64,000 nucleotides of DNA from Mycobacterium sp. AT1 (GCF_002043095.1 NZ_MVOC01000011.1:43234-107233), one strand, 5' to 3'; positions 1 through 9,189 are shown, counted from the first letter of the stretch. Notes: generated by a model from the letters alone, not told the origin. Numbers and translations: made by a program.

Positions 1-15
1 CAGAATCAGTTTCAT
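1..15 (-). CDS. rplI: 50S ribosomal protein L9, first five codons only
   Basis: Only the start of the gene is inside the window. The minus-strand codons read M-K-L-I-L, the typical N-terminus of ribosomal protein L9. The gene follows rpsR by 20 bases, which is the conserved mycobacterial order rpsF-ssb-rpsR-rplI. The rest lies beyond the left edge, so this is a window truncation and not a broken gene. Confidence 0.85.
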
Positions 16-35
16 GTCAGTTCTCTTCGTTCGGC

Positions 36-302
36 TTAGCGCGACGTCGCACTGAACGGCAGCAGGGCTACCTCGCGGGCGTTCTTGACTGCGATCGCAA
101 TGTCGCGCTGGTGCTGCACGCAGTTACCGGTGACCCGGCGGGCACGGATCTTGCCGCGCTCGCTGATGTAGGTCCGCAGCAACGCGGTGTCCTTGTAATC
201 GATGATCTGGTTCTTGCCCTTCTTCGAGCAGAACGAGCACTTCCGGGCCTTGACCGGCTTCTCAGGAGCCGGGCGCCTCTTCGTGGAGGAGGACTTCGCC
301 AT
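36..302 (-). CDS. rpsR: 30S ribosomal protein S18, zinc-binding (C+) form
   Basis: Small-subunit protein S18 (88 aa), which pairs with S6 on the platform of the 30S subunit. The conserved core is present, including the basic segment around residues 49-56. The protein carries a C-x2-C pair at residues 22 and 25 and a C-x2-H at residues 61 and 64, a likely zinc ligand set. In mycobacteria this C+ form is the paralog used when zinc is available, and a second, cysteine-free S18 (C-) is usually encoded elsewhere under zinc-uptake-repressor control. It is the third gene of the rpsF-ssb-rpsR-rplI operon, 35 bases after ssb. Confidence 0.95.
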   Translation of the reverse strand: MAKSSSTKRRPAPEKPVKARKCSFCSKKGKNQIIDYKDTALLRTYISERGKIRARRVTGNCVQHQRDIAIAVKNAREVALLPFSATSR

Positions 303-337
303 GTCTATCTCTTTCTCAGTACTTGGAAATCAGTTGA

Positions 338-868
338 TCAGAAGGGAGGTTCTTCGTCGGCGCCGTTGAACGATCCGGACGCGGGGGCGCTGCCCCACGG
401 GTCGTCTCTCGGGCCATCGCTGGCAGCACTGTTACCGCCACCGGCGGGGCGTGAACCGCCACCGCCGCCGCCACCGAAGCCGCCTCCGCCCCCACCGCTA
501 CGGCTGGCCTTGTTGACCTTGGCCGTCGCGTACTTCAAGGAAGGACCGATCTCGTCGACCTCGAGCTCGACGACGGTGCGCTTCTCACCCTCACGAGTCT
601 CGTACGAACGCTGCTTGAGGCGACCGGTCACGATCACCCGCGAACCGCGGGTGAGGCTCTCGGCCACGTTCTCGGCAGCTTCGCGCCAGATGCTGCACCG
701 CATGAAGAGCGGGTCGCCGTCTTTCCACTCGTTGGTCTGACGGTCCATCATCCGAGGCGTCGACGCCACCGTGAAGTTGGCGACGGCGGCCCCGGACGGC
801 GTGAACCGCAACTCGGGATCGGCGGTCAGGTTTCCGACGATGGTGAGGTTGGTGTCACCAGCAGCCAC
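338..868 (-). CDS. ssb: Single-stranded DNA-binding protein
   Basis: 176 aa. Residues about 1-115 form the OB-fold that binds single-stranded DNA as a tetramer during replication, repair and recombination. A glycine-rich flexible linker follows (about 120-150), with runs of up to eight glycines. The protein ends in the acidic tip DEEPPF, the docking peptide for partner enzymes. Placement between rpsF and rpsR is conserved across bacteria. The glycine runs come from GGC/GGT-type codons and are low-complexity sequence, not a DNA repeat element. Confidence 0.96.
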   Translation of the reverse strand: MAAGDTNLTIVGNLTADPELRFTPSGAAVANFTVASTPRMMDRQTNEWKDGDPLFMRCSIWREAAENVAESLTRGSRVIVTGRLKQRSYETREGEKRTVVELEVDEIGPSLKYATAKVNKASRSGGGGGGFGGGGGGGSRPAGGGNSAASDGPRDDPWGSAPASGSFNGADEEPPF

Positions 869-956
869 GGGTCCTCCTGTGATTGGGAAGCAGGTCGCAA
901 AGAACGGATCGCTAGCGAGCCTACGGATGCGCTCTGACGGGCACGGGCCATTGGGC

Positions 957-1247
957 CTAGTGCTTGTCGGTCCGCATCACCTTGGTCCGCAGGACGGACT
1001 CGTTGAGGCTGAGCTGACGGTCCAGCTCAGACACGGTGGCCGGCTCGGCCTTCACGTCGATGACGGCGTAGATGCCCTCGGGGTGCTTGAGGATCTCGTA
1101 CGCCATGCGGCGCCGGCCCCAGATGTCGATCTTCTCGACCGTGCCGCCGTCCTTGCGGATGACGTTCAGGAACGTCTCCAATGACGGTGCAACAGTTCGC
1201 TCGTCGAGCGTGGGGTCGAGGATGACCATGATTTCGTATGGACGCAT
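957..1247 (-). CDS. rpsF: 30S ribosomal protein S6
   Basis: 96 aa, full length for S6, beginning with the typical [12 protein letters not shown] segment. It binds 16S rRNA together with S18. A very strong ribosome-binding site, AGGAGGTGAT, lies about 12 bases before the ATG (minus strand, near 1260-1269). First gene of the operon with ssb, rpsR and rplI. An 88-base gap separates it from ssb. Confidence 0.96.
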   Translation of the reverse strand: MRPYEIMVILDPTLDERTVAPSLETFLNVIRKDGGTVEKIDIWGRRRMAYEILKHPEGIYAVIDVKAEPATVSELDRQLSLNESVLRTKVMRTDKH

Positions 1248-1281
1248 GTGGAACCCATCACCTCCTATGGTCGTTTGCGGC

Positions 1282-1296
1282 CACGGCTTGTCCGTG
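1282..1296 (-). promoter_or_regulatory. Small hairpin in the rpsF leader, possible S6:S18 autoregulatory element
   Basis: In the minus-strand transcript the leader of rpsF can form a five-base-pair stem CACGG/CCGTG with a five-base loop, about 35 bases before the start codon. Many bacterial rpsF leaders carry an S6:S18-binding RNA motif containing a CCG. A CCG is present here, but I cannot confirm the full motif by eye. The rest of 1248-1370 holds the strong Shine-Dalgarno sequence and presumably the operon promoter. Confidence 0.25.
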
Positions 1297-1370
1297 ACAG
1301 GAGGGTCGCCTGCGTCGGCAACTCGGCAAGGTTACAGCAGGACCGCCTGAGCTGCGAAATCGTGCTCGGC

Positions 1371-1835
1371 TCAGCCGCCGTCGACGGTGCGCTTGATCGC
1401 CGCCAGGGTCACCGGAATGCCCTCCTTGGCGGCCTTCGTCCGGATCGCGATCTGAACGTCGGCCTTCTCGCCGTACCGGCCGCGGAAGCCTTCGATGCCC
1501 GCGGGCTCGAAGGACCAGTGCTCGGTGAGGCGCGTTCCGCCGTCGGCGGGCTCGAGGCTGAACCCCCACCGCACCCAGCCGTCGTTGACCACCCATGAGA
1601 ACTCACGGCCCGGGTCTGCGGCCACGACCCGGCTGCGGGTCTCCCACGTGCGCTTGCCGTCGTCGTTGCGTCCGGTGAAGTACGAGCCGACGGTCGGACC
1701 GCCACCCTCGTCCCACCAGCAGGCCCGGCACTGCGGGCTCCACTCGCCGATCCGGGTCACGTCGGACACCAATGCGTACAGGGTGTCCGCGTCGGCGTTC
1801 ACCACGACGGAATCACTGAACGTCAGATCGCTCAT
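1371..1835 (-). CDS. SRPBCC / polyketide cyclase-like protein
   Basis: 154 aa. The pattern of an N-terminal strand (residues 1-20), the segment ARIGEWSPQ-like (here RIGEWSPQCR) and a C-terminal amphipathic helix matches the SRPBCC (START/Bet v1) fold of the polyketide cyclase/dehydrase family, which binds hydrophobic ligands in a cavity. The ATG at 1835 overlaps the stop of the upstream membrane glycosyltransferase gene by four bases (ATGA), so the two are translationally coupled. The ligand is unknown. Longer open frames upstream of the ATG run through the neighbouring gene and are not real. Confidence 0.8.
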   Translation of the reverse strand: MSDLTFSDSVVVNADADTLYALVSDVTRIGEWSPQCRACWWDEGGGPTVGSYFTGRNDDGKRTWETRSRVVAADPGREFSWVVNDGWVRWGFSLEPADGGTRLTEHWSFEPAGIEGFRGRYGEKADVQIAIRTKAAKEGIPVTLAAIKRTVDGG

Positions 1836-3457
1836 GTCAGCGTCAACTCCTTCTCGGGTTCTTTCGTCGGTGCGGGCGGCGTGGGCCGCAGCCGCGATGG
1901 CAACCACTTGGGCGGTGCGTCCAGAGCATGCTCGAACACTCCGCCCGACGGGTCGTCGACTCCGCCGCGGCGGACGACGTCCAACTCGGGGCGGTAGATC
2001 TGGCGAACGACCAAGGCGCACAACGCAATCACCGCGATGTCCCGCAGCAGCACCGTGGCGGTGAACCACTCCTGCGGCAAACCCATCTTCGCCTCGCCGA
2101 ACAGGTACAGCATCCGGGGCACCCAGACCAAGGCGTCGACCGTCATCCACGCCAACAGAATTCGTCGTTGCGGCAGCGCGAGCACCGCCAGCGGCACCAG
2201 CCACAACGAATACTGCGGACTCCACACCTTGTTGGTCAGCAGGAAGGCCGCGATCACCAGGAAGGCCAACTGCGCCAACCGGGGACGACGCTGGGCCGTC
2301 AACCCGACGTAGGCGATGCCGCACAGGCACACTGCGAACAGCACCGCCGTCACCGCGTTGGTCACCGACGGCGGCTCCCAGAACCCCAGGTTCGGATCGA
2401 AGCCGCGCCACCCCGTGAACGACTTCACGACGTTGTAGATCGAATCCATGTCGTCACCACGACGAGTGTTGAGCCGGAAGAACTCCGACCATCCGCGCGG
2501 GTACAGCACCATGATCGGCAGGTTGACCACCAGCCACGTCGCCACCGCGACGCCGGCGGTCCTGCCGACCTCGCGCATGCGGCCCGTGCGCAACCCCAGG
2601 ATCACCAGCGGCACGATCAACAACAACGGGTAGAGCTTGAGCGCCACCCCTATGCCGATCAACGCGCCCGCCACGGCCGGTCGGCGACGCGACCACGCCA
2701 GCATCGCGCCCGCCGCACACGCCGTCGCCAAGGCGTCGAAGTTGGTGAAGATCTGGAAGATCACCAACGGTGACCCCGCGACCAGCGCCGCGTCCCAGAT
2801 CCGGCGCCCCGCCAACAGCGTCGTCGCCCACACGGTGGCCAACCACGCCAACGCCAACCCGAACGCCGAGATGTTGAAGAACATCACCACCTCGGCGACC
2901 ACCGGAATCGACACCAGCTTCGTCAACGCCGTGTACGTCTTCGCCAACGCCATCGACACGTACTGGTACAGCCCGGTGAGCACCGGATACTCCATGTACC
3001 GCACCGCGGGCGTGCCGTCGTACTGGATCTGCTGCGCGCCGGTGGAATCCTTCTCCGTCCACGACGACTTGTACGGAAACTTGCCCTGGCTCAACAGTTC
3101 CGCGGTGTACAGCGGCACGGTGTCGGAGTAGCAGAGCTCGTAGTACGCCCGCTGATTTTCCCAGATGGCGACCCGTTGGTCGGCGGTCCCGGTGCGCGTC
3201 GACTGCAGGCACGCGGCCTTCGTCGAGTAGCCGAACGCCAGGAACAGCAACGCGATGATCAGCATGACGCGCAGCGGCGTCATGAATCGGGCCCGGCCGA
3301 TCAGCGCGTGCTTGCCGACCGGTCCGCCGATGGCACCGGCCAGCGCCGCACCGATGGTGTCGGTCCGGCTGGGGAAGTCGCGAGCGTCGTCGCTGCGCAA
3401 ATCTTCGGCTAACGGCTCAGGAGACACCGTCGACCGATTTGGGTCCTGGCCGATCAC
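1832..3457 (-). CDS. GT87-type polyprenol-phosphate mannosyltransferase-like membrane protein (Rv0051-like)
   Basis: 541 aa integral membrane protein with about ten or more hydrophobic segments after a hydrophilic N-terminus of about 60 residues. The layout (long periplasmic loop after the first segment, then many helices) resembles the GT87/DUF2029 family of mycobacterial glycosyltransferases that use polyprenyl-phosphate mannose in lipoglycan and arabinogalactan-related pathways. It matches the position and character of M. tuberculosis Rv0051. It lies directly downstream of ponA1 with a four-base overlap (3454-3457), consistent with one envelope operon. The acceptor substrate cannot be told from sequence. 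Confidence 0.8.
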   Translation of the reverse strand: MIGQDPNRSTVSPEPLAEDLRSDDARDFPSRTDTIGAALAGAIGGPVGKHALIGRARFMTPLRVMLIIALLFLAFGYSTKAACLQSTRTGTADQRVAIWENQRAYYELCYSDTVPLYTAELLSQGKFPYKSSWTEKDSTGAQQIQYDGTPAVRYMEYPVLTGLYQYVSMALAKTYTALTKLVSIPVVAEVVMFFNISAFGLALAWLATVWATTLLAGRRIWDAALVAGSPLVIFQIFTNFDALATACAAGAMLAWSRRRPAVAGALIGIGVALKLYPLLLIVPLVILGLRTGRMREVGRTAGVAVATWLVVNLPIMVLYPRGWSEFFRLNTRRGDDMDSIYNVVKSFTGWRGFDPNLGFWEPPSVTNAVTAVLFAVCLCGIAYVGLTAQRRPRLAQLAFLVIAAFLLTNKVWSPQYSLWLVPLAVLALPQRRILLAWMTVDALVWVPRMLYLFGEAKMGLPQEWFTATVLLRDIAVIALCALVVRQIYRPELDVVRRGGVDDPSGGVFEHALDAPPKWLPSRLRPTPPAPTKEPEKELTLT

Positions 3458-5925
3458 GGCGGAGGCGGCGGCGCGGTGATCGTCGGGGTGGCAGCCGGAT
3501 CACCAGGAGGCGGCGGCGCCCCCGGTGGCGGCAGCTGAATCGTCGTCGGCGGGCCGAACGGGATCGTGATGCCGGGACCCAACTCGATCGTCGGCTGAAT
3601 CACCGTCTCCGACGGCGGCGGCGGAGGTGGTGGCGGAGGCGGTGGCGCGGCCGGTGGACCCGCATAGCCGCCGATCTCCGTCGGCTTCGGGAACGACTCG
3701 TTGTCGGTGCCCTCGAGGGCCCCGTCCATCGTCGCCTTCCAGATGTCGGACGGAATGCCCGACCCGTAGACCGAGCCGCCCGACTTGTTCTCCAGCGGCT
3801 TGGTGCCCTCGGTCGTGCCCACCCAGACCGCGGTCGACAGCGACGGCGTGTAGCCGACCATCCACGCATCGCGGTTGGCGTCGGTGTCACCCAGCTGGTT
3901 GGTGCCGGTCTTGGCTGCCGACGGCCGGCCCCCAGCCAGGTTGTGGCCCCTGGAGTAGCCCGCGATCGGCTGCATCGCGGAGGTGACGTTGTCTGCGACC
4001 GCCTTGTCGATCCGCTGCTCCCCCGGATCGTCCTGCGTCGCCGCGTCGAACAACGTCTGACCGTCGGATCGGACCACCTTCTGGATGAAGTGCGGCCGGT
4101 GGTAGACGCCCGAGTTCGCCAGGGTGGCGTAGGCCGAGGCCATGTCGATCACCCGCGACTGGTACTGACCTAGCACGACGCCGTTGTTGGGCGGTCCGCC
4201 CTTGCCGTCCTCGGACAACGTGTGCTCGACGCCGGGGAAACTCTCGGCGACGCCGGCCGCGTGCGCGGCGTCGGCGACGTCCTGCGGGCCGTTCTTCAGC
4301 TTCAGCATCAGCCGGTAGTAGCTGGTGTTGAGGGACATCTTCAGCGCCTGGGCGATGTTGCAGGTACCGCAACCCTCGCCTTCCACGTTGCTGATCTTGA
4401 TGCCGTTGACCTCGACCGGCGAGCTGTCCACCTGGTAGCCGAGACCGATGCCCTGCTGCAGCGCGGCGACCAGCGCGAAGACCTTGAACGACGACCCGGT
4501 GGGCAGTCCGGCCTGCGCGAAGTCGAAGCCGTTGGCGTCCGAACCTCCGTAGTAGGCCTTCACCCCGCCCGTCTTCGGGTCGACCGAGGCGACGGCCGTC
4601 CGCATGTCCGGATCCTGGCCCTCCATGTACTCGGCGACCGCGTCCTCGGCGGACTTCTGCGCCTTCGGGTCGATCGTCGTGGTGATCTGCAGACCCTCGG
4701 TGTTCAACGTCTGCTCGTCGATGTTGAACAGATCCATCAGTTCCTTGGTGACCTGACGTTCGATCAGGCCGTTCGGTCCGCTGGTCTGGTTCTGCGCACG
4801 CGCCTGGTCGGGCGGCACGGTCGGGGGGAACACCTGAGCGGAGCGGTCGTTGGGCGACAACGCGCCCATCGTGACCATGCCGTCGAGCACCCAGTTCCAC
4901 CGCTCGGCCGAGCCTTCGGGGTCCACAGCCGGGTCTAGCGCCGACGGCTGTTGGATCAACGCCGCGAGGAGTGCGCCCTCCGCCACGTTGAGCTGCTCGA
5001 CGGGCTTGCCGAAGTACGCCTGCGAGGCCGCGCCGATGCCGTAGGCGCCGCGGCCAAAGTAGATGATGTTGAGGTAGGACTGCATGATCTGGTCCTTGGA
5101 CCAGTCACCGGTCATCTTCGTCGAGATGACGAGCTCCTTGGCCTTGCGTACCACGCCGCCGACGCCCGATCGGGCGTCGCCGACTAACGCGTTCTTGACG
5201 TACTGCTGGGTGATCGTCGAGCCGCCCTGCAGATCGCCGCCGAAGATGTTGTTCTTGAACGCGCGAAGGAAGCCGGTGAACGAGAACCCGGGGTTGGTGT
5301 AGAAGTCACGGTCCTCGGCCGCCATCACCGCGTTGCGCACCTGCACCGGGATCTGGTCGATGTCCACGTCGACTCGATTGCCCTCGGGGGGCACGATCCT
5401 GGCGATCTCGCTGCCGTCGCTGGCGAGGATGGTCGACACCTGATTGGTCCGGATGTCTCCCGGCTTGGGGATGTCGACGATCATGTAGGCCATCGCGAAC
5501 GTCACGATCGGCAGCAGGATGCAGATCGCCAACGCGGCCAAGGACCCGCGGCGAACCCACTTCCAGTTGACGTTGAACTGTCGCCCACCTGAACCGCCAC
5601 CGGGTGGCCGGCCACCGCCGGGCGGACCTGGCGGTGGCGGCTTCGGGGGCGGGGTTCCGTCCAACGCGGCCTTGACGACGTCGATCGGGTCGCGGTACTG
5701 AGCCGGGCGCGCGTCGCGCACCGGCGGGATGACCATGGTCTGGCGATCGTCGTGGCGCCGAGGATCACGCTGCTGTGGCTGCTGCTGTTGTGGCTGTGGC
5801 AACGCCCGCGTCGCACCGTCGGATGGTGACGGCGCGGAGTGTCGGGGGTGCGCGACGCCACCGTCGGCCGAAGGTCCCTTGCGGATGTCGTCGGCCGGCC
5901 GGTCTTGTCGCCCTTCGCTATTCAC
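3454..5925 (-). CDS. ponA1: Bifunctional penicillin-binding protein PonA1
   Basis: Class A PBP of 823 aa that polymerises and crosslinks peptidoglycan at the outer face of the membrane. Order: disordered Pro/Gln-rich cytoplasmic region (about 1-125), one membrane helix (about 128-150), GT51 transglycosylase with catalytic EDRDF near residue 204 and GGSTITQQ near 235, then transpeptidase with the active serine in GSSFK (about residue 478), an SLN motif and KTGT. The C-terminus is a proline-rich tail. I chose the GTG at 5925 because it gives the N-terminus NSEGR typical of PonA1 of fast growers. A further upstream in-frame start would add 24 low-quality residues overlapping the DUF5318 gene more deeply. 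In M. tuberculosis PonA1 is phosphorylated by PknB and interacts with RipA. Confidence 0.93.
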   Translation of the reverse strand: MNSEGRQDRPADDIRKGPSADGGVAHPRHSAPSPSDGATRALPQPQQQQPQQRDPRRHDDRQTMVIPPVRDARPAQYRDPIDVVKAALDGTPPPKPPPPGPPGGGRPPGGGSGGRQFNVNWKWVRRGSLAALAICILLPIVTFAMAYMIVDIPKPGDIRTNQVSTILASDGSEIARIVPPEGNRVDVDIDQIPVQVRNAVMAAEDRDFYTNPGFSFTGFLRAFKNNIFGGDLQGGSTITQQYVKNALVGDARSGVGGVVRKAKELVISTKMTGDWSKDQIMQSYLNIIYFGRGAYGIGAASQAYFGKPVEQLNVAEGALLAALIQQPSALDPAVDPEGSAERWNWVLDGMVTMGALSPNDRSAQVFPPTVPPDQARAQNQTSGPNGLIERQVTKELMDLFNIDEQTLNTEGLQITTTIDPKAQKSAEDAVAEYMEGQDPDMRTAVASVDPKTGGVKAYYGGSDANGFDFAQAGLPTGSSFKVFALVAALQQGIGLGYQVDSSPVEVNGIKISNVEGEGCGTCNIAQALKMSLNTSYYRLMLKLKNGPQDVADAAHAAGVAESFPGVEHTLSEDGKGGPPNNGVVLGQYQSRVIDMASAYATLANSGVYHRPHFIQKVVRSDGQTLFDAATQDDPGEQRIDKAVADNVTSAMQPIAGYSRGHNLAGGRPSAAKTGTNQLGDTDANRDAWMVGYTPSLSTAVWVGTTEGTKPLENKSGGSVYGSGIPSDIWKATMDGALEGTDNESFPKPTEIGGYAGPPAAPPPPPPPPPPPSETVIQPTIELGPGITIPFGPPTTIQLPPPGAPPPPGDPAATPTITAPPPPP

Positions 5926-6340
5926 TGGCGGTACGCGCGCCCGAGCGCGCCGTCCGGGTGCCGCGCGCCTTGGGAGGACGAGGCGCGCCCAACACATAGC
6001 TCTTCACCAAATGATTCCAACTGCAAGTTCTACATACCTCCACCACGTGCACCGCGAATTCGTCGAACTTGGCTGCCAGCATCACCAGCTCCTCAGTGGA
6101 GCGGGCGGATCCGGACACTGCTCCGAGATGATCACCGAACACCCACGACACCAGCGTGAGCTGCTCCTTGCGACATATCGGACACATCACCTGACTGGAC
6201 TTGCCGTGGAACTTCGCGGCGCGCAGCAGATACGGATTGGCGTCACAGACCTCGGAAACGCCGGTGCGGCCCGAGTACACCTCGGCCAGCAGGGACCGCC
6301 GCTTGAGCGCGTAGTCCACCACCTGTCGCTGCAATCGCAC
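5918..6340 (-). CDS. DUF5318 zinc-ribbon-like protein (Rv0049-like)
   Basis: 140 aa from a GTG start; the segment RLQRQVVDYAL matches the known N-terminus of the M. tuberculosis homologue, which decided the start. Two C-x2-C pairs, CPIC at 53-56 and CRTC at 103-106, suggest one bound zinc. No membrane segment. The gene overlaps the start of ponA1 by eight bases, so it is probably co-translated with ponA1. The function of this actinobacterial family is unknown; an interaction with envelope growth is only inferred from position. Confidence 0.85.
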   Translation of the reverse strand: MRLQRQVVDYALKRRSLLAEVYSGRTGVSEVCDANPYLLRAAKFHGKSSQVMCPICRKEQLTLVSWVFGDHLGAVSGSARSTEELVMLAAKFDEFAVHVVEVCRTCSWNHLVKSYVLGAPRPPKARGTRTARSGARTASE

Positions 6341-6451
6341 GATGACCAGAGTACGTCGGCCCCCCTTTCGCGCAGCTTCGACTCCGCCACCTTCACCCCC
6401 TGTTCGGCATCTGGTCTGCGGGTATGGCACGTGAACTCCTACGATCCGTCC

Positions 6452-7318
6452 ATGGCGACTCGGCAGACAGCAGGTACACGGGCGAAGGACAGCGACCGCA
6501 ACAACACCTGCCAGGTCCTCGACAGCGCGCTCGCCGATGGACAACTGTCCGGGGAGGAGCACCGCATCAGGGTCGCGGCCGCCACCACAGCAGCGACCCT
6601 CGGCGACCTCCAACAGCTGGTGGAGGACCTGCAGAACGACAACGCACCGGTGCAGATGCCCGACCTGAAGAAGCCGTCCCGACTGGCCAGCGGCGGTGGC
6701 AGCGGCTGGGGCATGCGCGTCGCCGTGGCAGGCGTTTTGGTGGTTCTCGGAATCGCGATCGGCTGGGGGCTGTACGGCAACACCACCTCGCCGTTGAGCT
6801 TCACCTCCGACCCCGGCGCCAAGTCAGACGGCATTCCGGCGAAGGTGCTGACTCCGCCACGGCAGTTGATGTCACTCGGCGGTCTCAACGGATTGTTCGA
6901 GCAGATGCGCCAGAAGTTCGGCGACACGAAGGGCTTCGAACTGACGATCTTCGACGACTACGCGTCGTTGGAGCGACAGGATCCCGCCGAGCCGCGACGG
7001 GTGCTGCGGTATTCCTATCGCGGTGGCTGGGCCGACCCCTCGGAGACCAACGTGTCCTCGGACGCCCGCGTCGTCGACCTCGGGGCCGTCGACGTGCCGA
7101 CCCTTGTCGGGCTCATCCGTGGTGCGCCCGGGACGCTCGAGATGAACCCCAACGAGGTCAAGGACATGCACGTGTCGATCTCGCACGACGACGACGTGGA
7201 CGCCGCGCCAGAGGCCCTGTCCATTCAGATCTTCGTGTCGCCCAACTTCGGCAACAGCGGGTATTTCGAGGTCGACGGCGCCGGAAACATCAAGACAGTC
7301 CACCGACCGTCACGCTGA
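6452..7318 (+). CDS. DUF1707 domain membrane protein (Rv0048c-like)
   Basis: 288 aa. The N-terminal 60 residues form a DUF1707-like domain (LDSALADGQLSGEEHRIRV pattern), commonly found at the N-terminus of actinobacterial membrane proteins. One transmembrane helix lies near residues 93-112, followed by an extracellular domain of about 175 residues with no recognised motif. An in-frame GTG at 6431 is an alternative start, but ATG 6452 gives a length close to the M. tuberculosis protein. It is divergent from the DUF5318-ponA1 operon with a 111-base shared upstream region. Function unknown. Confidence 0.82.
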   Translation: MATRQTAGTRAKDSDRNNTCQVLDSALADGQLSGEEHRIRVAAATTAATLGDLQQLVEDLQNDNAPVQMPDLKKPSRLASGGGSGWGMRVAVAGVLVVLGIAIGWGLYGNTTSPLSFTSDPGAKSDGIPAKVLTPPRQLMSLGGLNGLFEQMRQKFGDTKGFELTIFDDYASLERQDPAEPRRVLRYSYRGGWADPSETNVSSDARVVDLGAVDVPTLVGLIRGAPGTLEMNPNEVKDMHVSISHDDDVDAAPEALSIQIFVSPNFGNSGYFEVDGAGNIKTVHRPSR

Positions 7319-7361
7319 ACTGGCGGACTTTCCAAAGTGTTGTGTATGTTCGCTTTACGCA

Positions 7362-7380
7362 GCACCGTTTATATCGGTGC
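7362..7380. promoter_or_regulatory. Inverted repeat upstream of padR, candidate operator
   Basis: A perfect six-base inverted repeat, GCACCG and CGGTGC, separated by the AT-rich TTTATAT. It is flanked more distantly by TGTAT and ATACA (near 7343 and 7382). It lies 56-74 bases before the padR start, the usual place for an autoregulatory operator of a PadR-type repressor. No experimental support is visible in the sequence. Confidence 0.45.
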
Positions 7381-7435
7381 GATACATTCGTCCGACGGGT
7401 GAAATCGTCGTAGCGAACACGCAGGAGGTGATTCG

Positions 7436-7999
7436 ATGCTGGAACTGGCCATCTTGGGACTTCTCATCGAGTCGCCGATGCACGGCTACGAGCTGCGCAA
7501 GAGGCTGACGGGCCTGCTCGGAGCGTTCCGGGCGTTCTCCTACGGTTCGCTGTATCCGGCCCTGCGCCGAATGCAAGCCGATGGCCTCATCGTCGAGGAA
7601 GCAGCCCCCGTCGGTGCCGTCAAGATGCGGCGGGCCCGCCGGGTCTATGTCCTCACCGACGCCGGCAAGCTCCGCTTCACCGAGCTCGTCGCCGACACCG
7701 GCCCGCAGAACTACACCGACGACGGATTCGGCGTCCACCTGGCCTTCTTCAACCGCACCCCGGCCGAGGCCAGGATGCGCATCCTGGAGGGTCGCCGCCG
7801 CCAGGTGGAGGAACGCCGCGAAGGCCTGCGTGAAGCCATCGCGCGCGCCAGTAATTCACTCGACCGCTACACCCGCCAGCTTCATCAACTCGGGCTCGAG
7901 TCCAGCGAGCGCGAAGTCAAGTGGCTCAACGACCTCATCGCGGCAGAACGCGTCGCCGCGCCGGGACGTCCCGAGACCACCCCCGAACCCCAGCCCTAA
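7436..7999 (+). CDS. PadR family transcriptional regulator (Rv0047c-like)
   Basis: 187 aa. Residues 1-90 form the PadR winged helix (LELAILGLL, then MHGYELRKRL and a YGSLYPALRRM recognition helix). Residues about 105-175 form a long charged helical region like the PadR C-terminal dimerisation domain. A good Shine-Dalgarno, AGGAGGT, ends six bases before the ATG. It is followed by ino1 after 48 bases in the same direction. The same gene pair occurs in M. tuberculosis (Rv0047c-Rv0046c), which suggests this regulator controls inositol synthesis, but that is inference from position. Confidence 0.92.
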   Translation: MLELAILGLLIESPMHGYELRKRLTGLLGAFRAFSYGSLYPALRRMQADGLIVEEAAPVGAVKMRRARRVYVLTDAGKLRFTELVADTGPQNYTDDGFGVHLAFFNRTPAEARMRILEGRRRQVEERREGLREAIARASNSLDRYTRQLHQLGLESSEREVKWLNDLIAAERVAAPGRPETTPEPQP

Positions 8000-8047
8000 A
8001 TCCCCAACACCCGCTTCGCAGTTGTCAGTACAGAAGGAGATCGCCCC

Positions 8048-9124
8048 ATGTCCGAGTCGAATGAAATCCGGGTCGCCATCGTCGGCGTCGGCAACTGCGC
8101 CTCGTCGCTGGTGCAGGGCGTGCAGTACTACCTCGACGCCGACGAGAACTCGACCGTCCCCGGTCTGATGCACGTCAAGCTCGGCAAGTACCACGTTCGC
8201 GACGTGCAGTTCGTCGCCGCGTTCGACGTCGACGCCAAGAAGGTCGGCTTCGACCTCTCCGAGGCCATCTTCGCCTCCGAGAACAACACCATCAAGATCG
8301 CCGACGTACCGCCGACCAACGTGACGGTCCAGCGTGGACCGACTCTGGATGGCATCGGCAAGTACTACTCCGAGACCATCGAGGTGTCCGACACCGAGGC
8401 CGTCGACGTCGTCAAGGCGCTCAAGGACGCCAAGGTCGACGTGATGGTGTCCTACCTTCCCGTCGGGTCCGAAGAGGCCGACAAGTTCTACGCCCAGTGC
8501 GCCATCGACGCCGGCGTCGCATTCGTCAACGCGCTGCCCGTCTTCATCGCCTCTGACCCGGTGTGGGCCGAGAAGTTCCGTGCCGCAGGCGTTCCCATCG
8601 TCGGCGACGACATCAAGAGCCAGGTCGGCGCCACCATCACCCACCGCGTGATGGCCAAGCTGTTCGAGGACCGCGGTGTTCAGCTCGACCGCACCATGCA
8701 GCTCAACGTCGGCGGCAACATGGACTTCCTCAACATGCTGGAGCGCTCGCGTCTCGAGTCGAAGAAGATCTCCAAGACCCAGGCCGTCACCAGCAACCTG
8801 CAGCGTGAGTTCAACGCCAAGGACGTCCACATCGGACCGTCGGATCACGTCGGCTGGCTCGACGACCGCAAGTGGGCCTACGTCCGCCTCGAGGGCCGCG
8901 CCTTCGGCGACGTGCCGCTGAACCTGGAGTACAAGCTCGAGGTGTGGGACTCGCCGAACTCCGCCGGCGTCATCATCGACGCGGTGCGTGCGGCGAAGAT
9001 CGCGCTGGACCGTGGCATCGGCGGACCGGTCGAGGCCGCCTCGGCGTACCTGATGAAGAGCCCGCCCAAGCAGCTGGCCGACGACATCGCGCGCGCCCAG
9101 CTGGAATCGTTCATCGAGGGCTAA
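8048..9124 (+). CDS. ino1: myo-Inositol-1-phosphate synthase
   Basis: 358 aa, the compact actinobacterial form. It converts glucose 6-phosphate to 1L-myo-inositol 1-phosphate with tightly bound NAD, the first step towards phosphatidylinositol, PIM/LAM lipoglycans and mycothiol. The N-terminal Rossmann motif VGVGNCASS is near residue 13. The segments SYLPVGSE and [15 protein letters not shown] contain conserved active-site residues. Shine-Dalgarno AAGGAGA precedes the ATG. The gene ends 11 bases before a strong hairpin, so it is probably the last gene of the padR-ino1 unit. Confidence 0.97.
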   Translation: MSESNEIRVAIVGVGNCASSLVQGVQYYLDADENSTVPGLMHVKLGKYHVRDVQFVAAFDVDAKKVGFDLSEAIFASENNTIKIADVPPTNVTVQRGPTLDGIGKYYSETIEVSDTEAVDVVKALKDAKVDVMVSYLPVGSEEADKFYAQCAIDAGVAFVNALPVFIASDPVWAEKFRAAGVPIVGDDIKSQVGATITHRVMAKLFEDRGVQLDRTMQLNVGGNMDFLNMLERSRLESKKISKTQAVTSNLQREFNAKDVHIGPSDHVGWLDDRKWAYVRLEGRAFGDVPLNLEYKLEVWDSPNSAGVIIDAVRAAKIALDRGIGGPVEAASAYLMKSPPKQLADDIARAQLESFIEG

Positions 9125-9134
9125 CCCTTCTTGC

Positions 9135-9183
9135 GATTTCGGCGTGATCAGCAGCGGTGAGCGCCGCTGATCACGCCGAAGTC
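9135..9183. terminator. Long hairpin between convergent ino1 and eis-like genes (bidirectional terminator)
   Basis: Two 18-base arms (9135-9152 and 9166-9183) are complementary except for one G:T position, with a 13-base loop. The hairpin sits between the converging stops at 9124 and 9190 and lacks a U-tract, as is common for mycobacterial terminators. A closely related element occurs at 22273-22321: both share GATTTCGGCG in the left arm and GCGGTGAGCG in the centre. Confidence 0.75.
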
Positions 9184-9189
9184 GCGGGG

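Noticed and set aside
338..560. GGC/GGT-rich tract in ssb as a possible repeat element
   Set aside because: It encodes the glycine-rich linker of SSB; this is protein-level low complexity.
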